From: Cymbidium sinense
Taxonomy: Eukaryota > Streptophyta > Magnoliopsida > Asparagales > Orchidaceae
DNA: 64,000 nt
Direction: 5' to 3'
Assembly: GCA_021442155.1 (NCBI GenBank)
Contig: CM038216.1
Coordinates: forward strand, 151,987,009 to 152,051,008
Shown in pieces: positions 24,260-36,987 of this stretch. Numbering within the stretch: position 1 is the stretch's first letter; every line of letters begins with the position of its first letter. The position numbers and the translations under genes are program-made. Under the pieces are notes generated by a model. That model was not told the DNA's origin. It ran no database searches and worked only from the letters and a program-made list of their open reading frames with translations.

Positions 24260-26788
24260 AATTTAAATAACAAATTTCTGATAATCATCACATTCTAACG
24301 ATTCTCATTTTCAAAATAATTTCAACATAAATTTTTTTAAATAATAACAAAAAAGCTGATAATATTTTTTATTTTTCAAAAAAAATAAAATAACCAGAAA
24401 ATTATCTCAAATATAACTAATTTTGAATGTTTCTTATTGAATTAAATGCTTGTAAATAAACAAGAATATAAAGGTTTATTTTAAGGAAAATAATAAATAA
24501 TTTTACATGCATCTTCTATTTGCACCTCTTCGCCCATGCTTACTTTGCTCTCTTCACTTAATTTTCCTCACTGCCTCACCTTCTTCTCATTTTAGTCCAG
24601 ACTAACACACATTTGACACTTTTCAAATAATTTAATATATAAACTTTTTTTACATGTCAATTTTTGAACAAAAAATATATTTTTTCAATTAAATGAATTT
24701 TTAATAATTTTATTATATATATATAATTTTAAAGTATGTCATAGAATTACATATGTAGAGATTTAATCATAAAGACTTTATCATCTCATACAATACTTAA
24801 AAAAATTAAAAACAAAAACAAAAATTCATAAAATAATACCACATATTTAGGATAAGATTTTTTTTTTTCAAAAATGAGGACTTAGCCCAATTTTAGGATA
24901 AGATAAATGACCTGTAATCGCCGAACTCAACTTAAATTTTAACAAATTAAATATTATTCAAATTCGTTCAGAAATGTTTTAATTTGTTAATTTTATATGT
25001 GTTGCTTGATTAATTCTTGTTTTAAATTAATTGAACGAGTATTTAATTGAATTAATTAACGAGTTTTAAAAGAGTACTTATGTTTTCTTTAATTTTTTTG
25101 TAGTTATCCTCTTAAATCTAATGTTTTTACTCACAATACAAAAATCTAGATTCAAAAAAAAGAAACTAAATCATAAAAATTCTATAAGAGTAAGTGATTA
25201 AACATACATAATCAATAGAAATATTTTGATAATATGATACATATAAATTTATAAAAAATACACACAATCAATATTTTCAAAATATAAAGACAATCTTTTA
25301 AAAAAATATTAAAATACATAATCAAATTCTTATTAACATGTTATTATTTCTAAATTACAATAATTTTTCTCTAAAATAAAACATCTGAAACAAAATAATA
25401 ATAATAAATAATTAAATTTGAAGAAAAAAATACATACCCTAATAAGAAGCATTATATATGAAATAAGCTCTTATCAATCCCTCAAAATAAAAAAATGCTT
25501 CAAATTTATAAGAAAGTGATAATATATTGCTATTTTTTTTTCAAAAAAATGATTAATATTGAAAACACCAATTCATAATGAATAAAAAATATTCATAACA
25601 CTTTCAAAACTTAGATAATAATTCTTAAAAATATACAATCATTCATATATTTAATGATTAATAACAATAATATTATTCTTCACATTGAATAGTTGCACAA
25701 AAAATTTTATAATATCACATTCTAAGACTCCTTAAGAAAAAATAATGATTTTGATATCTTCTTTATTCTATTAAGTAAAATTGAATTAAAATAGATTTTA
25801 TATCTTCTAAAACTCTTTAAGATAAATTTTATAATATTTACTTATATTTTAAAAATAATATATAAATTATTATCAAACTTACTATTAATTATTTAATAAA
25901 TTACTTATTAAACAATAAATGAATTTATTCATGAACATAAACAAACGATTAAAATTATGTTCATATTCAATTCTTTAACATTAATTTTCAAAAACTGTTA
26001 AAATTTATTTATTTATTAATTTGAATAAATATAAATGAGCATTAATTAAACCGAATGAATAATTCATCGAATACACTAATTCATTTACAGCCCTTCACCT
26101 GCAAAATCTTCTTCAACCGACGCTAAGTCAAAAAAATTTTTCTTAACGTGTATTTAAGTACGGAAAGTCAGAAACCTAAACATTAATTGCTTTACAGCAA
26201 ATCACGTGAATGCAACCATTGTTCCATTCAGAAAGACTCCAATTGGAGATCCATTATGGAAACCAAATTGCCAATGAAATTAGAACTGCTTTTGCTTCTA
26301 ATTCCAGAAAATAAGACAAAGACCTTACAAGAAGACAATGTCAAAATATCTAAAATTTATTTCAGATGTTAAAATTTCTTAAATTCATTTTATTAATAGT
26401 TCTAAATGAATTGAATATTATTCTAAAAAAATTATTTATTCCTCAAGAATTCTCATCTGTACAAGCAAATAAATACATGAAGAGAAAAGAAAACATGGGA
26501 ACAAGTTATCCTAATCATGAGCTTTGAGATGAGTTAAATACATAAATAATCAATCAGATATTATATAATACTCATCTCAAAGTAAATATAATAATTTAGA
26601 ACCCCCGGAGTCAAATTTTGATCAGAATAATCTCGTTCAGTTTTTTTTTTTTCATACAAAAAGATTAAAAGCATGTCTCATTCTCCATATTTTTTCAAAA
26701 ATCAACAAAGCTCCATACTTTCCAACACCAGAAACAAACGAGGGAGAAGATGGACTCAAAATGTGGTAAAATAGATGAAGAAAGCATT
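24260..26788. other. AT-rich intergenic DNA downstream of the receptor kinase gene
   Basis: The region is strongly AT-rich with long poly-A/T runs. No element ends, coding blocks or RNA genes were recognised. The last few hundred bases are the 3' flank of the minus-strand kinase gene. Confidence 0.6.
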
Positions 26789-27808
26789 TTAGCTTCGATG
26801 CGGTGATCTCTCTGCGAATTTAAGTGTTCCTCCAAGCTCAAATGGCACCAATGGTATCAGGGAGTGGAGCACATCTGTTATCAATGGCCTGTAGCTTGCT
26901 TCTGGTTGAACACATAGCACTGCAACGGCAGCAACCTACACAATTCCATTACATTCTGGCCTTAAGAGAACGAAAATCTAAAACTATCTTTAAGAGTAGG
27001 AAGAAACAAAACCACAAAGAAGAAGAAGAAGAAGAAGAAGAGATTTACCTGATACAGATGTTTCAGGTCCATTGTATCTCGAATAATGGGGTCTACTATG
27101 CTTGGAAGCTTTGATCGATCTGTTAGTTGAGGCATGGCCTGCAACAAGATGGAGCTTCTGATTATCAAAACCACTGTTTCAAATAAATTAATGGAGTTTT
27201 TGCGATTTAGGAGGCGAGTTTAAGTGAACAAATTGATACCCAGGCGACAATAGATTCATTTTGTGTTGGAGATATTTCTCAACAGGCTTTCGTCCCAACA
27301 GAAGCTCTAGAAGAACAACTCAAATGCATAAACATCACTTTTTCAGTAAGCTTACCTGAAAAAAAAATATATAAATGAATAAAAAAATTGTAACTTTTAA
27401 CTTGCTGATGAATAAAAAAACCTTCTTTTACTGATTTATAATTCTAAATTTAAATTTATATGAGAATCAAGGAGTGACGAACCATCTAAAACATACTCCG
27501 GAGCAACATAACCTAAAGTGCCTGAAAGTTTGACACTGGCTTTATTTTGGTTGCTATCACTAATTGCAGCTCCAAAATCTGAAATCTGTAACATTCAGAA
27601 GAGATAAAAAATTTAAATATCCAATTTCGTGACTTTACAAAATAATTGCTTTAAAAAAACCAATATAAAGAAGAGAGCACCTTGGCATTGAACTCAGCAT
27701 CTAGAAGGATATTAGATGATTTCAAGTCTCTATGAATCACAGGAGGATTGCAATTCTCATGAAGATATTCTAGTCCTCTACTTGAATCATTACAATAATA
27801 AGTATATT

Positions 27809-27873
<65 letters not shown>

Positions 27874-29061
27874 GAAAGAAACAATGTACAATTTGAGGAG
27901 CTCAACCTTGCTGTATCAAGTGCAATTTTCATCCTCAAATGCCAAGTTAAAGCTGAATCACGAGATGATCCTGAAAACAAAAGAAAGAAAAAATCTAATA
28001 CTTTAATTCAACATTTTTCTTCAATCTGTCATTGTTATTGTACAAAGAAAACCAATACCGTGCAGTAATGATTCCAATGAGCCATTTTGCAAGAACTCAT
28101 AAACAAAAAATCTAGACTCCCCGTGAATGCAGTAACCCAAGAGAGAGACAACATTTGGGTGTTTGATTCTTCCGACAATATTCAACTCATTCTGCACAAA
28201 GAAAAAAAAGCTCAAAAGTCAAACAAGGCTAACAAACACATAAAAATTAGTAAGAAGCAGATCTACAATTGAAGAATTTACGTCAAACATTCTCTCAATT
28301 TCCTGCCCTCCACCGTCAAATCTCTTCACTGCAGCAAGAACGCCATTGTTGAAGCTAGCTTTATATACACAGACAACTCCCCCCGCACCCAAGATATTAC
28401 CCTCACTGAAATTATTTGTGGCAGACACCAATAATGAATAATCAATCATTTCAACTGCTTCCCTTTTGCACACAATCTTCAATGAACTCAATTTGCTGAA
28501 AACTGGAGTTAAAGAAATCCCTTTGATAGCAGAATCTGCATAAGATCTCCTCACAAATTAGTATTATAAAGAGTTTAAATGAGTTTATTCTCAGATCGAA
28601 ACTTATAGAAAGCTAAAGATAACCTTTGAGATTCTTTCGACAGGAGATCCAGGCAAAAAAGGCGCATAGAGCTATTGCAACAATAGCAAGCGCGGACAAG
28701 GAAATGATGATGATCAGCTCCTTGTCTAAATGGTTGTGCTGAGCCTCCATATCTGTCTGCTTCTCTGCAAACACTAAAAGGGATAGGCTTCTTATAAAAG
28801 ACATGAAGGATTACAGATCGAGCGAAAATAACAGCTCAGAAATTACAAAATCTTTTTTTTAAACAAAACAAGCTGAGAAACTAAAAAATTTAGGGGAAAA
28901 CTAAAAATTTGAAGCTTTCGGTGAGTACTTATGGGAGATGGTGTCACAAGCGCAGGAGAAGAATCTTTGCAACTGCCGCGTAAGGACTCTGCCATTGTTG
29001 AGAGACGTAAAGATGAAGAAGAGAAGAATAGCGACTTGCGCCCTGACCTCTTGTTTGCCAT
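26789..29061 (-). CDS. Receptor-like protein kinase, At1g80640-like, eight exons, with frameshifts
   Basis: Exons on the minus strand: signal-peptide exon about 28929-29061; 28624-28764 (transmembrane helix [18 protein letters not shown]); 28282-28535 ([15 protein letters not shown] loop, AAVKRF lysine); 28059-28191 ([20 protein letters not shown]); 27907-27970 ([16 protein letters not shown]); 27681-27777 ([12 protein letters not shown]); 27483-27585 ([15 protein letters not shown]); 27240-27355 (GKLTEK...ESIVAW); 27049-27138 ([20 protein letters not shown]); 26789-26935 ([20 protein letters not shown], ending [14 protein letters not shown]). GT/AG borders and phases fit, apart from the uncertain exon-1 junction. 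The family are membrane serine/threonine kinases acting in signalling. Damage: three single-base deletions in 27240-27355 create an early TGA. One base is missing near the start of exon 1. The glycine loop reads GAGGVV rather than GEGGFG. It is either a decaying gene or a good gene with consensus errors. Confidence 0.85.
27810..27871. repeat. (TA)n microsatellite inside a kinase intron
   Basis: A pure AT/TA run of about 60 bases in the short intron 27778-27906, between the exons ending ALDTA and starting GLEYLHEN. It gives rise to spurious tyrosine/isoleucine reading frames. Confidence 0.95.
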
Positions 29062-29140
29062 TACATACAGAGCAATAGTCTGGAAAAGTTCGAAGGCCAG
29101 AAAAGTGGGAGAGAAAGAGACGATCTCAGCATTCTCTTCC

Positions 29141-29157
29141 CCTCTCTCTCTCTCTCT
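29141..29157. repeat. Short CT/GA microsatellite in the kinase 5' leader
   Basis: A CT run (GA on the minus strand) lies about 80 bases upstream of the putative kinase start. Such tracts are common in plant 5' leaders, so it supports transcription on the minus strand beginning near 29160-29230. Confidence 0.6.
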
Positions 29158-30639
29158 GTGTGTGTGTTTAAATTCACGCCACTCGGGGTGGCTTTTGGTT
29201 TATCTGGCTGCTTTATTTAATACTGAGGAGCAATTGCACGGAGAACCGGAGAAGGCTTTCAAAGTTCAAACTTTAAAATAAAAGAAGCAATCATTTCATG
29301 GGGGCAGTTACGAAAAGCAAGTAGAGATGAACTGAGAAAGAGCGAAGGATTTGTGAAATTATGAATTTAAAGCACAAATTTAAAATCACTCATTATTTTT
29401 AAAAATATATAAAACGGAGGAGAAACATAAGAACAGAGTCGGAATTGTTAATCGTGGGTTTCATATTTTTATAAGAGCGGAGTGAGATCGGCATAATAAG
29501 AGGCCAAGTTCTGACCAGATCCTTTCCAAATCTACGGTCCAAGATGTCACCATTCAAATTTTTATTTTTCTCAATAAGTGTGTAGTCAGAGAGAACGTTA
29601 CAAAATAATATTTTTACATATCACAGAGAATTTAATCATAAATTTTCAATTTATGTGATTTAAAGGTTATTCATTTAAATATGCAACTTTTGTATGATAT
29701 ATCATTGTGGGAGGCTTGAAGACTACTGATATTTTGATTATCAGAAATATTTATGTTGATTAATTGTGTTCTATGTCGAAAGAAGATTAAAAATCATTCT
29801 CATCTTTTTTTTATTTGCTCTTTCTCTATGGAAGCACTGAAAGGTTGCATTCTTATGAGAAGTTTTTTTCACTCGGGCTGTTCTTTTTTGCAACTTCTTT
29901 AGTTTGTTGATTCAATTTCTTGTTCGACCATAAACGATTTTTCCTTCTTGCCATTCCAATTATTGCTCACTTCCCCTTGATGGAGCAAAATCAAAGAGTT
30001 TTCCATACTAGAATGCATCAACTAAGGAAATCATTTCTAAAGTCTATTTTGCGATCGCACAAAAAAGTTCTAAATGGAGGCTTTGTGGGACTTTGTCGGA
30101 TTCTATACTTGCTTTATACTTTACTGAATCTTAATACATTTTATGCTATGTAACTTCTCTCTTGCTGGTTTGAGATGGATTGCTTATACTTTTCTCCTCT
30201 TGAGTTGTGGCTATTCTCTGTTGGTTTTGCCTATTCTTGTGGGTATTGCCGGACAAGGGTGCACTCTACTCTCTGTTTTTTTGGAGCAATGATGTTATGC
30301 CAACTTTTGGGACTCAACAAGTTTGAACCAGAGCATTATCTAAAATCTCGATAGACCCTATATTCTCCTTTCTCTAGATTGTTATCAATTGAGGTCGCCC
30401 TGAGACTAAGGCTTCCTTGGATGGAGTCCATCATCATCATCATCATCATCTGTCTTGCTGGTTTTGCTAAGCTCGGTTCCAATTTTTTGGAGTCTGTTTT
30501 ATGCTTTTAAGTCTGATTTAATTGTTCATTTTCTCTGCTATAGTTCATAGTCTCTATAGTTACTTGAATGTGGATCAGATGTATCTTGTTGAACGTTCCT
30601 TTTGCCTTGGGTTGTTGCCTCTATTTATTTTTGTAGCTC
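29158..30639. other. Intergenic region upstream of the kinase gene
   Basis: No coding motif was found. The first 200 bases should hold the kinase promoter (minus strand). From about 29860 to 30640 the DNA is T/C-rich and less AT-rich than its surroundings. It has a short (CAT)n run at 30430-30450, and may be an old untranslated or transposon-derived remnant of unknown type. Confidence 0.5.
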
Positions 30640-30656
30640 AAGCTCTTTTGTTCTCT

Positions 30657-30967
30657 TAGAGATAGAATGCAAAATGAGTATATTCGGGAAAAAGTTGGAG
30701 TAGCTCCAGTGATAGATAAGATTAGGAAGAGTCGCCTTAGATGGTTTGGCCACATAAAGCGCCTATGACCCGACAGAGAGTAGATGCATTAGATTTGTCT
30801 TATGTTAAGAAAGGTAGAGGTAGACCCAAAAAGACTTGGTTAAGATGTATAAAAATGATTTTAGTATACTTAAATTAAATGAGAATTTGACACATAGACA
30901 CAAAGACGAAAGGATTCATAAATTGACCCCACCTAGTGGGTTTAAGGCTTGTTGTTGTTGTTGTTGT
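30657..30967 (+). mobile_element. 5'-truncated LINE, 3' end, with 17-bp target duplication
   Basis: The insert encodes the C-terminal end of a plant LINE ORF2 (NEYIREKVGVAPVIDKIRKS, RLRWFGHIKR, GRGRPKKTWLRC, in shifted frames). It ends in CCCCACCTAGTGGG...AAGGCTT(GTT)n. It is flanked by the exact repeat AAGCTCTTTTGTTCTCT at 30640-30656 and 30968-30984. Target-primed reverse transcription typically leaves truncated copies with such duplications. Stops in the frame show it is dead. Confidence 0.9.
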
Positions 30968-30984
30968 AAGCTCTTTTGTTCTCT

Positions 30985-31979
30985 CTTGTAACTATTTTTG
31001 CTTTTAATTGAATTCTAGGTGAGGCCCTCATTTTCCCCAAAAAATAAATAAATTTACACACATTACTCACACACACTAAGTATGTAGACTTCAACTCGCC
31101 TTAATAAATCAAAAGCTCACAACCACTAGGCCGTTGACATCAATTTAGGATCATTTTTTTATTTTTTAGTTTATATTTCTCTTTTATTTTGTTAATCTTT
31201 TGATTAGAAATAAAATATATTTAATAAAAATAATTTTTTTTAAATTTCAAAACATCTAAAAATTATTTTAAATATTATCAAAAATAATATTATTTATTTT
31301 TAAAAATACATAAAAAAATAAAATAAATAAATTTTAAAAATATAAAAATAAAAAACAAAATTGATCTATAATGGCCCTTAGTGAATATTGATCTTTATTT
31401 GCTAAGGGATATAAAATTTACTATATGTGAAAGTTGGTTACAATGAGATCGATCAATTAGGTTAACTTTATTGCTTTATTAATTTTTGAGTTTTTGAATT
31501 CAAAATTGTCCTTAGGATCAAAAGAAAGCAATTAAAAATGTGATAAATGCACCATAGAATCTAGAGGTCCTAAGACTTCACTAGATTAAAAATGATATAA
31601 GATTTGAGTTCATATAATTTGATGTCAATGGCTCTCCTCGAGATCTCCTATATATATTTTCAAATTAAGATGATTTTTTATATAAAAAGATATATTTAAG
31701 CCATATTAGTAAAAATATATAGCAAGACATAATAATTACTAATTATAAAACTATATGAAATATGTAGCTAAAATAATAAAAATACATGATGATTTTCTTT
31801 AAATTATTTTTTAAGTGTATATTAACTTCTTAATTCTCTTTTATTTTTAGAAATAAATTACTAAAAATAATTAGATATTTAAATAATACATTATATTATT
31901 AATAAATCATATAAGAATTTAGTTAATGTACTATCTTAAGGAGCCATCATTTTGATAATAATGCTAATTTATCGCATCA
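30985..31979. other. AT-rich intergenic DNA
   Basis: No ORF, element end or RNA gene was recognised between the LINE and the inverted-LTR unit. Confidence 0.55.
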
Positions 31980-31984
31980 CTAAT

Positions 31985-33134
31985 TATTGTGTGCTAGAAA
32001 ATCAATTGCGGTAGAATAAATATTTACATCTTCACTTTGTTGTGGAATCTAGCACACACACAGATGTTTGAAGAATTAATAGGAAAACTCCATAATTTTT
32101 ACGTAGAAAAACCTCAAAAAGAGAGAAAATCACGACAAATCAAAAAAATCTTCCACTATGTATCTATTTGAGTATAAAATTTTCCGACAGGATTATAGAA
32201 TCGATATGAAGGGCGATAATGAGAATCAAAATCGATAACATATACCGCGTGTAACAATTAAGGTAGTTGATGATGGTGAATAACGGGGGTCAGCGACCGA
32301 CGGTGATGATCGGCGATGGTCGGAGGCGGTAGTCGGCAGTAGTGACTGGCGACGGTGGTCAGCGATGATGACCGACGACGGTGGTTGATGACAATGATAA
32401 TTGATGGTGGATACGGGTGGTCGCAATGAACCGGCAGCGGGTCGATGGCGATCATGCTGGCTACGCAATGACCAGACGATGGTTGACCGGCGACCGGTGA
32501 TGGTGATCGACGCGGTATTGAGCCGCGATGACGGCAACAATCGGTGATCGGTGGGCTGACGGTCGACGCGTAATGACCGGCATGTGGTTGAGCAGCGTCC
32601 CATAATGGTTGGTGGTGACGCCCCGAGGTTAGCAACGAGGAAGGGCGGTGATGGCGGTGGCGCTGATGGTTGGCGGCCAACGCAGGTCGATGACCTTGTG
32701 GTGCACGATTATGCTTGGGATTTTCAAGCTTTAGAGCTCTCTCTTCTATTTAGTTTAGCTCCCCTCATGTGAAGAATGAGGGGCTATTTATAGATTATAG
32801 GGATGACATTTCTGTAAATACATGCAAAATCCAAACCATTCCATCGGATGGCTCAAGATGATTCCCTTGATCATCTGATGTATTTTGAGTATTTGAATGC
32901 TCAAATGATGTCAGAATCAAGAGATCTTAGGCTTGTTAAATCCTGCTTGTCAAGACATTCAATTTGATCATAAACACTTCATATTTAAGAACCATTTAGG
33001 AATTTAGCTGATATCCCAAAGTTTACAATGATATTTTAAGTGCTTGATCTCGACTAGTTTCGACTTAAGATCAGCTTACTTTTGACATCAAGATTCGTGT
33101 TTCGACTAGTATGATTTTTAGTGCTATATCAGTT
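31985..33134 (-). repeat. Left arm of inverted-LTR unit 1 (minus-strand Tat LTR)
   Basis: Read on the minus strand it starts TGATATAGCACT near 33134, follows the family consensus (GTCGAGATCAAGCACTTAAA, near 33050), has a TATA box (CTATAAATAGCCC near 32785) and the ATGAGGGGAGCTAAAC leader. Next come about 400 bases of CCG/ATC-rich trinucleotides (32230-32700). It ends TTGATTTTCTAGCACACAATA. Long ORFs across the triplet region are artefacts. Confidence 0.8.
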
Positions 33135-33671
33135 GACACCCTATTTTTGGATGACCTTATCTCAATCATTCAAAAATATATATACTAAATGATTGAAAAT
33201 AACAAATTCTTTAATAAAATTTGTGGGTTCATTAACTATACAATTTGAGAGAACAGATCTTCATGGGTGCACAAAATTATGATCACTAAGCGGCCGCAGA
33301 TGTAGCGTGAAAGCAAGGTTTTCGGTTACGGATCCATCTGGACGCTTACGGGTCTTGCAAATGCCCGTGGGGCCCGCGACCCCTCTCTTTCTCAAGCTAA
33401 AAAATAATATCGAAGGGCCCACGACCCCTCTCTTTCAAATCAAACACGCACAAAAAAAAAATAATAATATAAAATGATAAAATAATTTATATATTTATAA
33501 AAATTATTACATATAAAAGAAAATAAATAAATATTAATAATTAATTAGTAAATAAATAAATAAATTTAAAACATATAATATATATATTATATATCCTAAA
33601 ATTTTTTACTTCAAACGATTTTATATATTTTTGAATGAAATGAGTTTTTTCATCCAAAAATAGGGGGCAAA
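33135..33671. other. Spacer of inverted-LTR unit 1
   Basis: The left 200 bases are the pre-LTR region of the Tat family in minus orientation. The right 90 bases are the same region in plus orientation. Between them are GGATCC at 33330-33335, a GC-rich stretch with a direct repeat of GGGCCCRCGACCCCTCTCTT (33370 and 33416), and an AAATA-rich stretch. The left part matches, in reverse, the spacer of unit 2 at 48418-48520. Confidence 0.6.
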
Positions 33672-34883
33672 TGATATATCCATCTAAAATTTATAAATTA
33701 AACACGGATCTCAATTTAAAACATACATACAATCAAATTAAATGACTCAGTGAGACGAGTCCAACAATACTAGAACTAAGTCAAATCAAGTCTAAATGAG
33801 CTCAAATCAAGCTCAAATGCTATATCTAAAACTTCGAAACATTGACTCAATAATCAAATGATTTACAAATTTGATGTTCTTATAGTCGAATGACGAGGGG
33901 CAAATCCAACGAGCCTAAGATCACTTAGATCGAAGGTCATTTGAATAGTCAAATCGCCAAAAAACTATCTATAATCAAATGAATCAATGCAGACCGTCAC
34001 ATGTAGTGTTTTGAGATTTCGACTACAATGACCAAAATACCTCTCAGAATCTTATAAATAAGACCTCAATCTTGTCATGAAGAAAGGAAGAAGCACTTGA
34101 GCTAAAATAAAAGAAGAGAGTGCTTTAAAGTTTGAAAATCCTCCAAGCATAATTGTGCCACCACTCGATGGTCGTCGACTACCGTCGTTGGCTGCCAAGC
34201 ACCGCCACCGACTGCTGCCGTCAGCCGCCACCGCTGATCCTCGTCGTCGTCAACCACCGTTGCGGTCATTCTGCCCGTCCGCTGCGATCATCGTTATCGG
34301 TCATCGCCATCCGCGGTCGTCGATACCATGCGGTCTCGTCGTTAACCATCATCACCGGTTATCTACCTGGTTAGTCGCCGCTGCGTCCGCTGTTGCCGTT
34401 CTGGTGCCGTACAGCCACCATCAATCATCATTGTCATTAACCGCTGCGGCCATCATCATCAGACCCGCTTCTACGGCCATTACCACGTCCGTCACCGCCG
34501 CCAGCTACCATCGCTCCATCTCCGCGGTCATCACCACCCATCCCGTTATCATCGATTCACCCTCTTAACTCACTTCATATTTACTGCTAACGGCTATATA
34601 GTTCTTTGTTGCATGATTCTGGGATTCCCATTGTTAGCCATTCTCATATACAATTCTGTAATCCTATTATCAAGTAAATTTTGTACTCTGAAACAGATAT
34701 ATAGTGGAAGATTTTTACTGGGCTAGGCCTGTGATTTTTTTTCCCTCTTTTCGAGATTTTTCTACGTAAAAATTCTGGAGTTTTCTTATTAATTCTTTAA
34801 ATATCTGTGTGTGTGATGGATTCCACAATAAAGGTAAGGCCTAAACTTTTATTCTACCACAATTAATTTTCTAGCATGCAATA
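33672..34883 (+). repeat. Right arm of inverted-LTR unit 1 (plus-strand Tat LTR, diverged)
   Basis: It starts after CCAAAAATAGGGGGCAAA with TGATATATCC. A TATA box (CTTATAAATAAG) lies near 34050. A CCG/CAT triplet-rich patch (34150-34570) precedes the shared U5 end CCACAATTAATTTTCTAGC. The U3 portion is much diverged from the other copies. Confidence 0.7.
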
Positions 34884-34888
34884 CTAAT

Positions 34889-36911
34889 GACACTAATTTG
34901 TCTTGATCTATACATGAGCGTCAATAGAAATCTATAAATATTATGAAGGGATTAGTATTTGCTTATTATTTATTTTAGTATCTTTTTCTGTTGAATTAAC
35001 TTTCTTTTATTCAAGCTCAAATGGCCAACATTTCTATAATCAAGATTGCCAAGAAATACTTAAAAAGCGTCGAAAGGAGAAATTAAAGTAACAAATGGAG
35101 AGAGAGGAATATTTATTTTCCTAAAAGCTTCCTATTGAAAGCTAAAGTTAGAGACAAGTGAGAAGAGCAAAAAAATTGATAATCTTGTTGTCGCTACTTC
35201 AGCAATTTTTCTAAACCCAAAATGCCTTCTCAAATTCACTAAGTTTTGATAGTCAACAACAAACACTTTCCATTTTCCCACTTTTTATTCTATCCTTGAC
35301 ACTTTGACTCCATTCCTTATACATTGACTCACAATCGATCATCTCGTAACACGACTTGCCCCATTATGGCCCTCTACCATTAGTATTATCAAAGATAAAA
35401 CTTGGAAGAGGAACAAGGCAATTAAGAGGATGACAAACTTGCATAAGGGAGATTCTTTATTTGTAATTTGTATTCTTTTTATTTTAGGTTTATTTTTTCA
35501 TTTAGATATGTATGTTCAAAATTTTATTGACAAATCATAAAAGCAATTACTCACAACTATAGTCACTAATTTCGCTTATATTGTTATTTTCAACTTGCAT
35601 TGTTTATAAATAATAAACTCACTCCATATGCATGCCTCCCAAACTAGCAAGTATGCAATGACATAAAGATTGGAAAAATCAATAGGGAATTAAAACGTTA
35701 AGAGATAAGAGCAAAATATAGAAAAATAAAGTACATATATAGTGTTAGATATTATGATGGCCCAATCCAACCAAGTAAACTTTAGGATATTAACTCCACC
35801 CTTAAACTCAACTTGACTTTTTCCACATAGAAATAATTCATTTAATTAGAAAAATGTTATTAATGTATCTCCATACATTAGAAATATGATTAGCAATGAT
35901 AAACAATAAGGGAATGGGAAGAAGTTTAACGACCCTATTAGAAGAATTAAGATAGAACCCTAACCTTTAAATAAGATTCATTATCCAAACAAAGTTATAG
36001 TTAGCCAAGTACATGAGTTTTTAAACATAGGATGTATAATCATAAAAAGTCAATAACTTTGCCAAAATAAAACTTATAGTCAATGAAAAACAAAACTTAC
36101 AAGCTTTAATTCATGTAACTAAATATGAAATGTTAACTTTAATACAAGGAATATAGTGGACTTTTCTTCACCTATGAGGTGAATGATTTTTCTCCTTGTA
36201 ATTTTTTTTTTATATCTACAAGTTTAGTTAATTTTAAACATGAGAGCATAATTTTAATTATGACCTATGATACAAACATTATATGTGGATGATTTCTTAT
36301 GATAATTTTAAAATTCCTTGACCTTATCAAAACAATAAGGATTGATGACATGTAAATGTCTTTTTATATGTAAAATTATACACATATATTACTTATATAT
36401 ATATATATAGTAAATGAGAGCAATCATAATATATAAAAATGAAGAAATAAATGGCTACAAAAAAGAAGAGACTAAGATTTTTTTGTGGTTTGGTGAATGT
36501 TTGCTCATGTCCACAATCAAACATAGATGTTTTGCTATATCCAAAAAAATCATATAAAATAATTTTTAAAAAATTTCTCTTTCCTCTCTTTATTTTTTGA
36601 AATTGTTCTCACCATAGTTAATAGGGAAATATACCTTTATATGCCTCGAAGTAATTAAAATTGGATAAATATGTTTTTTGGTTTCTTTTATGAGAATTAT
36701 ACTCGAAGATTCATTTTGACCCAAATTATCTTATCTTTTTTATAAATAGAAGTTGAAATCTTGTTGAATAGTTATGAAACTTTTCTACTTATTGAATAGT
36801 TATACAACAATTCGACAAGTGCAGAAGCATGAGTTTAATTTTTCTTAGAGTAATATATATCTATATGTATATATGTATACATACATACATACATACACAC
36901 ACAATACACAT

Positions 36912-36987
<76 letters not shown>

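Larger units (their letters stand above)
31985..34883. mobile_element. Inverted-LTR unit 1: two Tat-family LTRs tail-outward with a 540-bp spacer and 5-bp target duplication
   Basis: The left arm (31985-33134) is a minus-strand LTR and the right arm (33672-34883) a plus-strand LTR of the same family as copy A. Outer ends are TATTGTGTGCTAGAAAATC and, opposite, GATTTTCTAGCATGCAATA. Inner ends both carry the pre-LTR sequence with CCAAAAATAGGG. The direct repeat CTAAT flanks the whole unit (31980-31984, 34884-34888), as expected for one integrase-mediated insertion using two U5 ends. The arms are only loosely similar in their U3 parts, so they may come from different subfamilies or be old. No gag or pol is inside. 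Confidence 0.75.

Noticed and set aside
32226..32680. Long GC-rich ORFs (125-140 codons) rich in His/Arg/Ser/Pro
   Set aside because: They lie in the triplet-repeat block of an LTR; open frames follow from the CCG/ATC composition in several frames at once.
34153..34568. 137-codon ORF in the opposite arm
   Set aside because: Same triplet-repeat block in the right LTR arm; no homology expected and no conserved frame with the left arm.
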